From assembly GCA_031216915.1 (NCBI GenBank), contig CM062291.1:38387621-38451620 (forward strand): a stretch of DNA of 64,000 bases. The letters run 5' to 3'. Positions 46,200 through 56,124 of the stretch are shown here, piece by piece; the first letter of the stretch is position 1, and every line of letters starts with the position of its first letter. Origin of the DNA: Pictodentalium vernedei (Eukaryota; Mollusca; Scaphopoda; Dentaliida; Dentaliidae). The translations under genes and the position numbers were made by a program. The notes beneath the pieces are model-generated. The model worked only from the letters and a program-made list of their open reading frames with translations, was not told the DNA's origin and ran no database searches.

Positions 46200-47165
46200 C
46201 GCCTCGGTTGGTGTGGATCAATCTGCTCCGCTCTCTGTTAGCGGCAGTTCCGGCATGTCTCCCTCTCCATCGCGACTTTTTTTGCCAAAGTCACCCGAGG
46301 AGGTTTCAAGTTGACCCGACTTCATTGTGCCTTTGCACATGTCTTTTAACGGGTCCTATCTCCTCCGTAGTGGTTTTTCGAGACAAGCAGCGGAGTTGCT
46401 TTTCTTCTTCAAGGAGGCACTCACTCCACTGGTTTAGCCTCTGTGACTAAGTAGAAGGTTCTTTTGTCAATGGTTTGCAATCACTCTGCTGCTTCTGTCA
46501 CTCCATCGATCACACCGCTTGCGGAGTTTCTGGTATATGTTTGTTTCTGGGGGTCTCCAGCAATGGGTACAAGTCCATGCTTCGGAGACCTTTTTCATAT
46601 GTGGTACTGCATTGTTTCGACACTCATCCTTGCCTCTCCTTGCCTCTCCAGCTCTTTTCCTTGAAAAGGCCTAGGACTTTACAGTTTACTCCAAGATGGA
46701 CACTTTCTTGGGCACTGCTCTGCTTGGGGGGGGGGGGGGGGGCATTCACGCCTTTATCCTGGATGGATATGCGTTTTCTCACATGCCAAGCCAAATCTCT
46801 CCTGCATCCATTTCTCGATGGATTTGTCTTGCTATTCGTGCAGCTTCCACTCGTTTAGCTACTGGTGATTGTATTACCAATTGTTTTTTTCTGTCACGAG
46901 GTGCGTGCATTGTCTTCTTCTCGGGGTTTTTACTAACTCCGTCATGTTGTCGGATGTTATGCTGGCAGCCTACTGGAGAAATGCTACCTTCTCCATTTAT
47001 CTGCGACAGTTGCAAGAGCTGACAGAGGACAGCTTTTTACAGGGTCAGTTCCAGCTCCGTGCTGTTACTGCCCTTTCTGTCTGTGCATTGCACAGAACCA
47101 TACACCTCATCTTTCATTGTCTTTTACTAATGTTTGTGATGCTATGGTTGATAAGCCTCGGGACC
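46200..47165 (+). pseudogene. DIRS B: tyrosine recombinase (broken)
   Basis: The phrases SAASVTPSITPLAEFLVYVC, SPASISRWICLAIRAAS, TGDCITN, a HEVRA box encoded at 46896-46910 (the catalytic H..R), and SDVMLAAYWRNATFSIYLRQ occur in different frames. A poly(G) run of 16 at 46727-46742 adds a further disruption. The order is that of the DIRS recombinase core-binding and catalytic domains. Confidence 0.7.
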
Positions 47166-47315
47166 TCATCCGCCTGTTCACGGTTCCAGTGCACTTGGGT
47201 TATGTGTAGGGTTGGTTATGCGATTCCCTCCAGCCTTTTGTCTATTCAGCCTGTAGTAAACAATTGTGGGTAGGTTGATAAGAAATTTAAATTTTATAGT
47301 AAATTTCCTTTCTCA

Positions 47316-47803
47316 CCCAGACCTCGAAAAAAGTTGTGAACAAGCCAGAAAATTTAAATTTTATAGTAAATTTCCTTTCTTATTATACCTACCACAATTG
47401 TTTACTACAGGCTTGCACTACAGTGGAAGTCCCTAACTCAGATAATATACTCTCTATTTTTGTCTTTCCCAAGCAATTTGGGAAAGAAAAGTTGTGCAAA
47501 AGCACCAAAAAAAACCCCAAAACTGGGTCGAGTGCAACCGGCGCAGACCCAGTATGGGACGCTCTCTTCCAAGTACAACTCCACACCTTCCGTTGCCAGT
47601 GCGCATATATGTCACTAATGACTCATTCTTTTTGAATCCGCCAACGTAAGTTATGTGATCAGTGGGGAGGAAGGATTCTTACCCCTATAAGAAGACGGGA
47701 GGGCCTCCATGTAAACAATTGTGGTAGGTATAATAAGAAAGGAAATTTACTATAAAATTTAAATTTTCTGGCTTGTTCACGACTTTTTTCCAGGTCTGGG
47801 TGT
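47316..47803. mobile_element. Fold-back copy of the DIRS terminal module
   Basis: CACCCAGACCTCG and GTGAACAAGCCAGAAAATTT are inverted at the far end as AAATTTTCTGGCTTGTTCAC and CCAGGTCTGGGTG, about 85 bp per arm. The interior matches the left end of DIRS B and, inverted, the end module of DIRS A. It directly abuts the end of DIRS B. It may be part of the DIRS end structure or a separate MITE-like derivative. Confidence 0.7.
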
Positions 47804-47837
47804 GTTAACTTGAGTTTAACAACATTCCAGCAGAATT

Positions 47838-48055
47838 GCTTCCCCATGGGAACCCCAGGAGTGAAGCAGTGCTGTCCACTGTTGGTAAACAAGTTCTGCT
47901 CTACTGATAAAATAACACCTGGAACCATCGTCTGGGGTGGAAGTCCTCTAAAGTGGGCAGCATAGGCATAAACAGTTGGCTAAATTTCACTTCATCCCTA
48001 TGTTGCAGTCATGAGGTAGCCAAAGATGCTGAAAGTGGTCTTAAACACCAATAAA
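47838..48055 (+). mobile_element. Third-type SINE, diverged
   Basis: CCATGGGAACCCCAGGAGTG, AAGCAGTGCT, TTGGTAAACAAGTTCTG and GGTGGAAGTCCTCTAAAG match the 33762 copy. The tail region is mutated (GTCTTAAACACCAATAAA kept). Confidence 0.75.
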
Positions 48056-48697
48056 AAAGAAGAGAAAACAGGCCTGGCATTCTTTAGGAATGCATGAGCG
48101 CTGCACGCCTAGAAAAAAATGGGGAGGGAAATTTTTTGCACCCCTTGATTTTCTGAAATGCCAGACCTGTTTGGGACTGCCTTTAAAATCTATTATAATT
48201 TCGTCTACAGAGTTCCAATGTGTTGTCTGTGCCTACTGGCAGGGGACGATTTGTCAATGTTGCATTGATTCGCAATAATTCATGACCCATTCTGTGTCGC
48301 ATTTCAATAGATTTTGAGTGTAGAAGACAGTCACATAAGAATTGAATGCAACATTTTGAATAATGAGAAGATGTGTGTGCCAATTTTTCCATTATGTAGC
48401 TGAATGTAGTACAATTTTTCAGTCACAATATTAATACCTTGAAGTGAATATAACCAAACTAGCATACAAGTTTTTGCATTGAAATTTTCATATGCAATTG
48501 CACTCCCAAACAATCTGAGGAGGGCAACTGTTTTGCACTCCTTGATTTTCTAGATTGCCAGGTCAAAGAAAAAAAGAACTGATGGTCAATGTGAATAGCC
48601 TAACTCTTCATTTCACCAAAGAAATATCTCGATAGCTGGGTTTTTATCTCTCTCTCTTGGGAAATAGATCAGTTTTCTTCTTTCATCATTTTGTGAT
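48056..48697. other. No gene; possible small hAT-like repeat at 48069-48169
   Basis: CAGGCCTGGCATTC and GAAATGCCAGACCTG are inverted 100 bp apart, with no target duplication visible. A further CTGGCAGGGGACGATTTGTC phrase resembles part of the MITE at 50259-50642. The rest is unassigned. Confidence 0.45.
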
Positions 48698-48699
48698 TA

Positions 48700-49124
48700 C
48701 AGTGGAATCCTGTTAATTGAATAGCCACTTTGCCAATGAAAAGTATTCAATTAACAGAAATATTCAATTAACAGGCATTGTCACTTTCTTGTATTCTAAA
48801 GATAAAGTTAGCATTTATTCTATTATATCTTGTTTGACAGAGCTCATTGAGCTCTGTCAAACAAGATATAATAGATTAAAATGCCTGTATTGGATGTACT
48901 GAGGCCAAATAGGTCTAAAACCAAAGGAAAACTGGGGAGAGTCCGAGTAATTTCTCATGTTACAAGATTTTTTATTTAATTAACAGGAGTTTACTCAAAA
49001 ACCTATATTCAATTAACAGGTCAAATTTGTACTGAGGGTATGGTAAATGGTTTTGTGTTGGGAAATTATATTCAATTAACAGGGATATACAATTAAGAGA
49101 TATCAAATTAAGTGGGCTTTACTG
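48700..49124. mobile_element. Pogo/Tigger-like MITE (family D), copy 1
   Basis: It starts CAGTGGAATCCTGTTAATTG and ends CAATTAAGAGATATCAAATT and AGTGGGCTTTACTG, with TA on each side. Repeated TTCAATTAACAGG phrases lie in both halves. The CAGT start, TA target and GTTAATTGAAT terminal phrase resemble pogo/Tigger elements (inference). The centre (48821-48873) is a perfect palindrome around TTTGACAGAGCTCATTGAGC, the same core as in subfamily C. Confidence 0.8.
48821..48873. repeat. Perfect GAGCTC-centred palindrome
   Basis: Arms TATTATATCTTGTTTGACAG and onward to AGCTCA, with exact reverse complements, around a junction of one base. It is one of four copies of this core in the window (36847, 37499, 48821, 57370). 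Confidence 0.95.
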
Positions 49125-49138
49125 TACTGGACTTATTT

Positions 49139-49191
49139 ACGAATAGCCATTGTGCAGAAATATGTGACCTTAAATACCAATAAATAAAAAA
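49139..49191 (+). mobile_element. SINE tail fragment
   Basis: ATAGCCATTGTGCAGAAATA, TGTGACCTTAAATACC and AATAAATAAAAAAA: only the last 50 bp of the SINE. Confidence 0.8.
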
Positions 49192-49242
49192 AATGTATTC
49201 CATTCATCAACATTTAATTATGTTGAATTTATCAGGGTACTA

Positions 49243-49453
49243 GTACATTCCCATGAGGGAACCCTGGGAAGTGAACCAGTGCTTGTTTACTACTGTGGTC
49301 AAAAAGCTCTTGTTTTACTGGTTAAATAGGACCCAGTTGACCTGGTGAAAGTTCTATAAAATGGGCAACCTGGGAATAAATGATTGGCTGGACTTGACTT
49401 TATATCCATATTGTGGTCACGATTAGCCATTGTGCAAAAATATGTGACATTAA
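49243..49453 (+). mobile_element. Third-type SINE, split by a MITE
   Basis: Head CATGAGGGAACCCTGGGAAG through CACGATTAGCCATTGTGC and TATGTGACATTAA. The tail resumes at 50803 as TTGAACACCAATAAAAAAG, 1.35 kb downstream, after the subfamily E MITE and everything nested in it. Confidence 0.8.
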
Positions 49454-49463
49454 CTCCTTGCAT

Positions 49464-49676
49464 TTCCCGCGGGAACCCCGGGAAGTAAAGCAGTGCCTGA
49501 TCACTGCGGTAAACAGGCTCTGTTTTACTGGTAAAATTCTTGGGAGGTGCAAACCCTCTCTAAAATGGGCAACATGGCTTATTAACGCTCACCCCTGGTC
49601 TTGAGTTGATACTCATGTTGTGGTCATGATTAGCCATTGTGCAAAAATATGTGACCTTAAACACCAATAAATAAAT
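49464..49676 (+). mobile_element. Third-type SINE with 12-bp target duplication
   Basis: TTCCCGCGGGAACCCCGGGA, AAGCAGTGCCTGATCACTGC and GGTAAACAGGCTCTGTTTTA, then the common tail and AATAAATA. AACTCCTTGCAT flanks both sides exactly (49452-49463, 49677-49688). The left duplicate spans the junction of host SINE and MITE, proving the order of insertion. Confidence 0.92.
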
Positions 49677-49825
49677 AACTCCTTGCATCTTGCTGGTGGA
49701 TATTCTTGTCCAGGACAGGATTTTTTTTTTGGGGGGGGGGGGGGGGCATTGAAATAACTATAATGTGGACATATTTAATCAAATTTTACCTCTGTAAATT
49801 ATTTGGAGTTTTCAGGCCTGGAAAT

Positions 49826-50195
49826 TTATTTATTTACTTATTGGTGTTTAAGGTCACATACTTATGCACAATGGCTAATTATGACCGTGACAGTTTTATG
49901 GGTGGAAGAAGCCGGACTACCCAGAGAAAACCACCGAGCATCGACGAGCAACTGTCAGCTCCTCAACATTCTAACTCTGTTCAAGCTCCGCTCAAGCAGG
50001 GTTACAGCAGTTGAAGACATGTGCACCATTGACGTGTAGTACGCCTTAGTACACAGCGTCGTCTTGCCCCAATGTAGGCAACCAGGCTAAAGTGCCTTGC
50101 CCAAGGACACAACGCTGGGCATCCCGGACGGGGATCGAACTCGGGACCTTTTGCAAAGAAGTCCAACAGTATACTACTGAGGCACCGCCATCACT
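49826..50195 (-). mobile_element. tRNA-like-headed SINE, reverse
   Basis: On the minus strand: CGGTGCCTCAGTAGTATACT (A-box region), GTCCCGAGTTCGATCCCCGT (B-box match), CCTTGGGCAAGGCACTTTA, GCTTGAGCGGAGCTTGAAC, the body, and GACCTTAAACACCAATAA. GGCCTGGAAAT flanks it exactly on both sides (49815-49825, 50196-50206). Confidence 0.9.
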
Positions 50196-50258
50196 GGCCT
50201 GGAAATAACACGCGAACGATTGTTTATGTTTTCCGATAGGTTATCATCATGCTATATA

Positions 50259-50642
50259 CAGGGTTTCGCAAATTTATTTTTGCAAGACCCATTTTTGGGT
50301 CCCGCAAATATTTTTTGCGGGAAATATTTCCAACATGTTGTCCCCCTGAGTTTCAGTGTATTCTATGTGCCTACTGGCACATTGAACACATTGGAACTCA
50401 GGGGACGATGTGTCTTAATCACATGAGTTATGCTTATTTATCTTCAAATACATAGATTGTTAGATTGTTCAACCACCATACCAAAGGCTATTGCAGTAAT
50501 CATGTTTATAGAAATTATTAAATTTTATCTGATGAAAAAATGCTTATATTTTTGCGGTGAACGGTAAATGGGTCTCCTTAACAAGCATTTGCAAGAATGT
50601 CACAGGAACAAAATGACCGTTCTCACAATTTGCGAAACCCTG
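50259..50642. mobile_element. MITE with CAGGGTTTCGCAAATT ends
   Basis: The 16-bp inverted end CAGGGTTTCGCAAATT is matched by AATTTGCGAAACCCTG, with TATA on both sides. An inner imperfect inverted pair, CCCCTGAGTTTCAGTGT and TTGGAACTCAGGGGAC, encloses GTGCCTACTGGCACA. The superfamily is uncertain (hAT-like ends but a 4-base or shorter duplication). Confidence 0.8.
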
Positions 50643-50868
50643 TATACAGTGCTCTTTATTTCCAGGCCGGAGTTTTTCATCAGTGATATCTAGTGGAATT
50701 AAATTGAGATGAAGTTTTCATCAAATCTAGTCATGGCTGCTTCACAGCAGCCATGACTAGATTTGATGAAAAATATGTGGAAAATACTCCGCAGGTTAGG
50801 AGTTGAACACCAATAAAAAAGAATTGATAGAAACTAACTTTTATGGAGAAGATTGTAGTAAACAGATA

Positions 50869-51228
50869 TATATATATTTATTTATTGTGGTTTAAGGTCA
50901 CATATTTCTGAACAATGGCTAATCATGACCATGACAGTTTTACGGGTGGAGGAAGCCGGAGTACCCGGAGAGAACCACCGAGCAATGGCGAGCAACTGTC
51001 AGCTCCCCAACATACTAACTCCACACAAGCAGGGTTAGCATTGGTTGAAGACAAATGCACCATCGACGTGCAGTACGCCTTAGTACACGACGTCACCATG
51101 CCTCCAGATGAGCAATGGGGGTGAAGTGTCTTGCCCAAGGACACAACGCGGTTGCCGCAGGTGGGATTCCAACCGAGGACCTCTCGGCTTGCAGCCTACA
51201 CCTCTACCTACTGAGCCACCGCGCCCCC
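50869..51228 (-). mobile_element. Full-length tRNA-headed SINE, reverse
   Basis: On the minus strand: GGGGGCGCGGTGGCTCAGTA, GGTCCTCGGTTGGAATCC, CCTTGGGCAAGACACTTCAC, the body GGTGGTTCTCTCCGGGTACT and TGTGACCTTAAACCAC. GTAGTAAACAGATA flanks it exactly on both sides (50855-50868 and 51229-51242), a 14-bp target duplication. It is very close to the 15505-15865 copy. Confidence 0.93.
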
Positions 51229-51242
51229 GTAGTAAACAGATA

Positions 51243-52329
51243 CAATTTTCAGGCAAATCATAGATTTACATGGTAACATTTTCTGCAAAATTTTTAATAT
51301 TATATTCTGATCTCGTCCATCGTCTTTCTCTGGATGATTATTACCTTTTTCCTGCACTTATTAGATACATTCTACATATTCTATGGGTCTATCCATCTAT
51401 GAGACATTAACTTATGTTGTTAGTTCTGAGTTGGAAATCAAAATGTTTAAATAATTCATGTGTTCCCATTGAGTGATCTCATTCAGACATTGAATAAATG
51501 ACATTTTTTAGAGTCATCTGATCCACTCACAAGTGGATTTAATTATAAAGTCAGACAGACACCCCATGTAAAAGTAGGTCATCTACCTCACCTGATTTGT
51601 AATCTATGGTGGTGCTATATTAGTTTATCTCATCTGATTTATAATATTTGGTCACCAAATTTATTTTAAACACTTTAAATATTTTTTTTAAAAAGAATAT
51701 ACCTTCTATTAGAGAAGAACACTCTCACCATGGGTCATACTGAATTTCAAATCCATTGCATTGAGGCAAATACAAAATCAACTGCATGGTAACCTTAGTC
51801 ATCACTGTTAGGCAAAGAGTTAGGGGGTATTCAAAAACCATGAATGACACAGTTTTTTGTGGGGTGGGGGGGGGGAGGGCAGGGGGGAGGTGGGATTTTA
51901 ACCTACATTCTGTTATATACCATCTGATTTAGTTTTGTGTGTGTATGTATGTTTGTATAACTTTTATTTATTTTTTTTCTCCACAATTGTGTCCTCTATG
52001 TTCATTTATTTTGTCACGATGTCATATACGTTTTATGTTTTTTTCTCATTTCTCCTTCATGTCCACTGACTTCTCCCTCCTGGGTCCTGACTTCTCCGTA
52101 AAATCTCTGAAGGGAGAAGTCACAATTTTTTTTTATCCCATAAATGGCTGTTTATTTCAACAATAAGGGCCTTGGATAAATTTTTGCTTTATTCACCTAG
52201 TATGGTGATAAATTTTCCCTGTAGGATTAACACTGAAAGAATTTATTCCACAAGTAACGACGGACTTGTTGACCTCTGGCCTTTACCACATTTGTCTAGC
52301 ATAATTAATAGTTTGATTATTGATTTCTT
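51243..52329. other. No gene recognised
   Basis: AT-rich DNA. A G-rich patch at 51863-51891 and a T-rich patch near 51968 are the only notable features. Confidence 0.5.
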
Positions 52330-52647
52330 TAAATCTTTTTGAAAGTATTACACAATGCCAGTAGAAAACACCACCCACTGCTCATATAATAAAGTATTTT
52401 TGCAAGTTTAGCTAAAGTTTGTAGGAGAATTATTTTTAGACAGAAATGTATTACTGCGCTGTGTTTATTTTTGCCAATTTTGCTGGTCGATCGAATTGGA
52501 ATAATGTGTAAAGCCTTCTTGCACTCAAGGCATGAAATACACCACCACGCATGCAATTCTGTAGATTATGAGACCTAAAACATAAAACAAACCACGAACA
52601 TGAACTTTTCATGGCAAAGAAATAACTACAAAAATATAAAACTTTAA
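52330..52647. repeat. Dispersed repeat related to 21299-22331
   Basis: CTGTAGATTATGAGACCTAA and GAACATGAACTTTTCATGGC match the earlier copy; after the MITE the sequence continues with TGCCCACCCACATGTAG. Confidence 0.5.
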
Positions 52648-52889
52648 CTGGTAGAGTGCTGAATTAATTTTGGGCATCAAAATTTGTTCACATATGTTTA
52701 CCTTGTTACAATTTATGGGAGAGTGCCAATAGGCACTCTCCCATAAATTGTAACAACGCAAATCGTAACAGACTAAATAATTTGACTTCAAAGGTGGTAT
52801 GAACAACATCTACAAAATATGAAGCCTTTAAGTGCTGGTACTGACACTTCAGAGTAAAGCCCAAATATGGGCTTCCAGCACTCTACCAG
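52648..52889. mobile_element. TTAA fold-back MITE with CTGGTAGAGTGCTG ends
   Basis: 242 bp, exact TTAA flanks (52644-52647 and 52890-52893), exact 14-bp inverted ends CTGGTAGAGTGCTG and CAGCACTCTACCAG. The central hairpin is TTACAATTTATGGGAGAGTG plus CCAATAGG plus its inverse. This is the same architecture as subfamilies A-C with different termini. Confidence 0.88.
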
Positions 52890-52893
52890 TTAA

Positions 52894-53525
52894 TAAAAAA
52901 AAATGCCCACCCACATGTAGTTTTTGGGGCCTTAAGGGTGATATCTAATTGCTACTGTTAATGTTCTGTCAGTTTATATCTTCAGGGTCCATTTTGATTA
53001 TACACAACTTTATGCTTCTGCAGATCTATAAATAAACTCTTACACTTGGAAACCATGGAGTACAATTTCTCTTACATATATCTGGCCAACAAAAAATTAT
53101 CTTGCTACATGGTATTCATACCAAACTCTAATTAAATGCTAATTCTAGTAAATCTAATTAAGATTACTGACAGTGTTCTTTTCCACTAGACTTGTGTGTT
53201 ACTGACATGTTGTATACATTATATGTTTACTCCTACAACCAGGTGTTGTAAATTTTAAACATCTGGGGGTAGATGGATCAATGGGGAATCAGACTGCTTA
53301 CTTGCATAGGTTTTCAATTAGCACTGAACTAGATCTGTAAATGAAATACTTCTACTTCAGGGAAGAATGTTGAGACAAGAAGTGAAGATCTATGCTATAA
53401 TTTATAACAGGAATTAGTGATACAGAGAATCACCACAATAGGCAACACAGTGCTTTACATTGCTAATTTCTGTCAGTAATGTAACCCTTTAGACCCTGAT
53501 GGTATAGCTACAGTACTAAGTATAC
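52894..53525. other. No gene recognised
   Basis: AT-rich DNA without supported exon or element. Confidence 0.5.
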
Positions 53526-53537
53526 TACTGCTCCTGC

Positions 53538-53774
53538 TTCCCCACGGGAACCCCGGGAAGTGAAGCAGTGCCTGTTCACTGTGGTAAACAGACTCTGTTT
53601 TACTGGTAAAATAGGACCCAGTCACCAATGCTTGGGAGGTGCAAACCCTCTCTAAAATGGGTAACTTGGCTTATTAACGCTCACCCCTGATCTTGAGTTG
53701 ATACTCATGTTGTGGTCATGATTAGCTACTGTGCAAAAATATGTGACCTTAAACACCAATAAATAAATAATAAA
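53538..53774 (+). mobile_element. Third-type SINE with target duplication
   Basis: CCCACGGGAACCCCGGGAAG, GCAGTGCCTGTTCACTG, TAAAATAGGACCCAGTCACC, then TGTGACCTTAAACACCAATA. TACTGCTCCTGC (53526-53537) and TACTTCTCCTGC (53775-53786) flank it. Confidence 0.9.
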
Positions 53775-53786
53775 TACTTCTCCTGC

Positions 53787-54378
53787 ACTGATAAGATCAG
53801 AATCTGATATCATTTTCTGGAAAGCTCTCTGTGGAGAACGATACATAGTTTATAGTGGTTATCCTACAAATTATTTTGACTTGTACTGTTTCAACTGATA
53901 GAGACTGTATTAGTTACCTTTGGGGAGACCAATCCATATTCCAACGTGCAGCCTTGTGGCCACACATTGAATATCTTGATTTTTCTACCATACAAATTCA
54001 CTGAGCATTTATTTGCTTTATGCCACTGACCTCCGAAGGAGGATTTGGGTGTATCTAGTGAATATGCCTGCCTGCCAGGCAGCTTTGGATTGTATTTTCA
54101 AAGCCATCGGTTGGATTTGGATCTTCTTTAGTGTGCTGATAGACCCGCATGAGGAAACAGTTATGCACAAGGAACAGGTTCCGTCCAGTAATGTTTCCAA
54201 GAGTTATGGTCCTTTTTCTGTCCCATGATATATCTTTAAGGCTGCTTCGAACATGCCTACAAGTCGTGGGCAGTGGCCCACGCTTTGCATAGTCCTTGTT
54301 TAGTTTTGAATTTAACCCTACAATATGTAAATGGTGACCTGTAGTTTGTGATAAAGTGCTTGTTGGGTACCAATCTTG
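53787..54378. other. No gene recognised
   Basis: A 71-codon frame at 54013-54228 and an overlapping minus-strand frame show no domain. The region may be part of the old hAT element downstream. Confidence 0.4.
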
Positions 54379-54386
54379 AGCATGAT

Positions 54387-54556
54387 CAGGGCTCGATTTA
54401 ATCTGAAAATTTTGAATAGCAGTTTACATGTACTATTCATTTGGGAAAATTGATTAGCTATTGATGAAAACTAACTTCATTCTGAAATTTATTGAATGGC
54501 AAAATTCAGAAATTGAGTTGCAAAATGCTATGCGAATCCAGTTAAATCGGGCCCTG
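54387..54556. mobile_element. Short hAT MITE with 8-bp target duplication
   Basis: CAGGGCTCGATTTAA and TTAAATCGGGCCCTG are inverted ends. AGCATGAT lies on both sides exactly (54379-54386, 54557-54564). 170 bp; the AAAATGCTATGCGAA phrase links it to the 1426-2103 element. Confidence 0.93.
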
Positions 54557-54697
54557 AGCATGATGCCGATCATACTTCCAAAGCAACAGAAGTATCATCA
54601 GAGAGCAGCTTGCAAAATATTACTCTTGAAAATGGTATGCACTGCACAACTGTCAGTTGTGCAGTGAATAACATCTTCAAGAGTTATGGGCAGGATG

Positions 54698-55083
54698 GGT
54701 TCTCGTCAGATCACCGAAGTTAAGCAACGTCAAGCCTGGTTAATCCTTGGATGGGTGACCATCTGAGTGATCGATTTGGACTCCTGCATTTTGTCCTTGA
54801 GCAAGGCACTTGAACCCCAATTGTCCACATGGGGGCACGACGACGCTGTGTACTGAGGCATACTGCACGTCGATGGTGTGCATGTCTTCAACCACTTCAA
54901 CCAATCTAACCCTGCCTGTGCAGCAGTGCGGAGTTACGATGTTGGGGAGCTGGCAGCTGCTCGTCATTGCTTGGTGGTTCTGTCCGGGTACTCTGGCTTC
55001 CTCCACCCGTAAAACTGTCATCGACACGATATGACCCTGGCTTTTAAAGTGTCATTAAACCTTAATAAATAAATAAATAAATA
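54698..55083 (+). mobile_element. 5S-rRNA-headed SINE, copy 1
   Basis: The head contains GATCACCGAAGTTAAGCAAC, GTCAAGCCTGGTTAATCC and TTGGATGGGTGACC, which follows the internal promoter region of 5S rRNA. After it comes the body shared with the tRNA-headed SINEs (TTGAGCAAGGCACTTGAACC, TCTTCAACC, GGTTCTGTCCGGGTACT) and AACCTTAATAAATAAATAAA. ATGGGCAGGATG (54686-54697) and ATGGGCAGTATG (55084-55095) are the target duplication. It sits inside a hAT transposase fossil. Confidence 0.9.
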
Positions 55084-55663
55084 ATGGGCAGTATGTGTCA
55101 CACAAGTTTTGCAGCTATGCATCAACTGGCCTATAGATGCACTACAGATGCTGAAAAATGTGATCAGTTCCACCCACAAAATTGGCATGTTTGCCCTAGA
55201 TGTGGTGACCAGGTTCAACAGCATATACATGCCTTTCAGGTTACCAAGAAAATTGTACAGATCTCATTAGCCTGGTCAAGTGTGAGAGCAGAAAATTTGT
55301 ATTCACACCCCATTGCTACTGACCAAGATACACTCAAGTCTTTGCTGCCTTTACTGAAATCAGCTGCCGAAGCTACCTCCAGTTTGAGTGCTGATCATTC
55401 TGTAACAGTGTCTATAATCATACCCTGTATATGTACACTCAAGAAATAGCTGAGATGTGGCCAGGTAAAAAGTGTTAAAGCATTCAAAGATAAACTATTG
55501 CCACTCAATTCCCACTTCGGTCTTGGACAGTTGCACTTTCAACCTGGAACTTACCTGGATCCCAGATTCAAAAGCATAATGGTGGATTCCTCTGATATTG
55601 AAAAGCAGTTCATCTAGGACGACATTATCCACCATGTCACTGAGGCATATGTAAGCCTGATAC

Positions 55664-55980
55664 TTGCTGCAGGCTGCAAGCCGAGAGGTCCTCGGTTTGA
55701 ATCACACCTGCGGCAACCACGTTGTGTCCTTGGGCAAGACACTTCACCCCCATTGTGTACATGGGGGAACAGTGGCATTGTGTACTAAGGCGTACTGCAT
55801 GTCGATGGCGCACTTGTCTTCAACCAGTGCTAACCATGCTTGTGTGGAGTTAGTATTTTGAGATGATAGTTGCTCGGTGGTTCTCCGGCTGCTCTGGCTT
55901 CCTCCACCCATAAAACTGTCGTGGTCATGATTAGCCATTGTGCTGAAGTATGTGACCTTAAACACCAATAAATAAATACA
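55664..55980 (+). mobile_element. tRNA-headed SINE, head truncated
   Basis: Begins in the head at GCTGCAGGCTGCAAGCCGAG with CGGTTTGAATCACACC (B box mutated), then CCTTGGGCAAGACACTTCAC, the body and AACACCAATAAATAAATACA. TAAGCCTGATAC (55652-55663) and TAAGCCTGCTAC (55981-55992) flank it; it splits the hAT fossil. Confidence 0.88.
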
Positions 55981-56091
55981 TAAGCCTGCTACTACATCAG
56001 CTTTGAACAATATTAGCAAGTCTACCCAATGTTATGTTTTGCGACATCAAAACTTGTCACAAGAAAAGCCAGGTTCATGACTGTGTTGGGT

Positions 56092-56093
<2 letters not shown>

Positions 56094-56122
<29 letters not shown>
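56094..56122 (+). repeat. Poly(G) run, 29 bases
   Basis: Uninterrupted G run after GTTGGGTTT. The 205-codon open frame across it reads polyglycine here and joins unrelated segments. Confidence 0.85.

Positions 56123-56124
<2 letters not shown>

Larger units (their letters stand above)
41408..47275 (+). mobile_element. DIRS-like retrotransposon B, nearly full length
   Basis: Inverted ends: CCTACCCACAATTGTTTACT on the left and AGTAAACAATTGTGGGTAGG on the right. At 5.87 kb it has the length and order expected for DIRS elements: gag-like region, reverse transcriptase with YLDD, RNase H, and a tyrosine recombinase. All frames are broken. G+C content is clearly higher than in the flanking DNA. DIRS elements lack an integrase and leave no target duplication, in line with none being found here. 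Confidence 0.9.
49813..50669. mobile_element. hAT-type MITE nested in the E element
   Basis: The end CAGGCCTGGAAAT is inverted as TTATTTCCAGGCCG. GAGTTTT (49806-49812, 50670-50676) flanks it, extending to 8 bases if GGAGTTTT is counted. It contains a reverse SINE and a further MITE. Confidence 0.75.
49454..50802. mobile_element. TTAA MITE, subfamily E, host of nested insertions
   Basis: It starts after TTAA with CTCCTTGCAT, resumes after a nested SINE as CTTGCTGGTGGATATTCTTG, and ends ATACTCCGCAGGTTAGGAG followed by TTGA. It contains a hairpin (50725-50779) with AATCTAGTCATGGCTGCT and its exact inverse. Nested inside are a third-type SINE and a hAT-type MITE that itself holds two elements. 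Confidence 0.8.
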
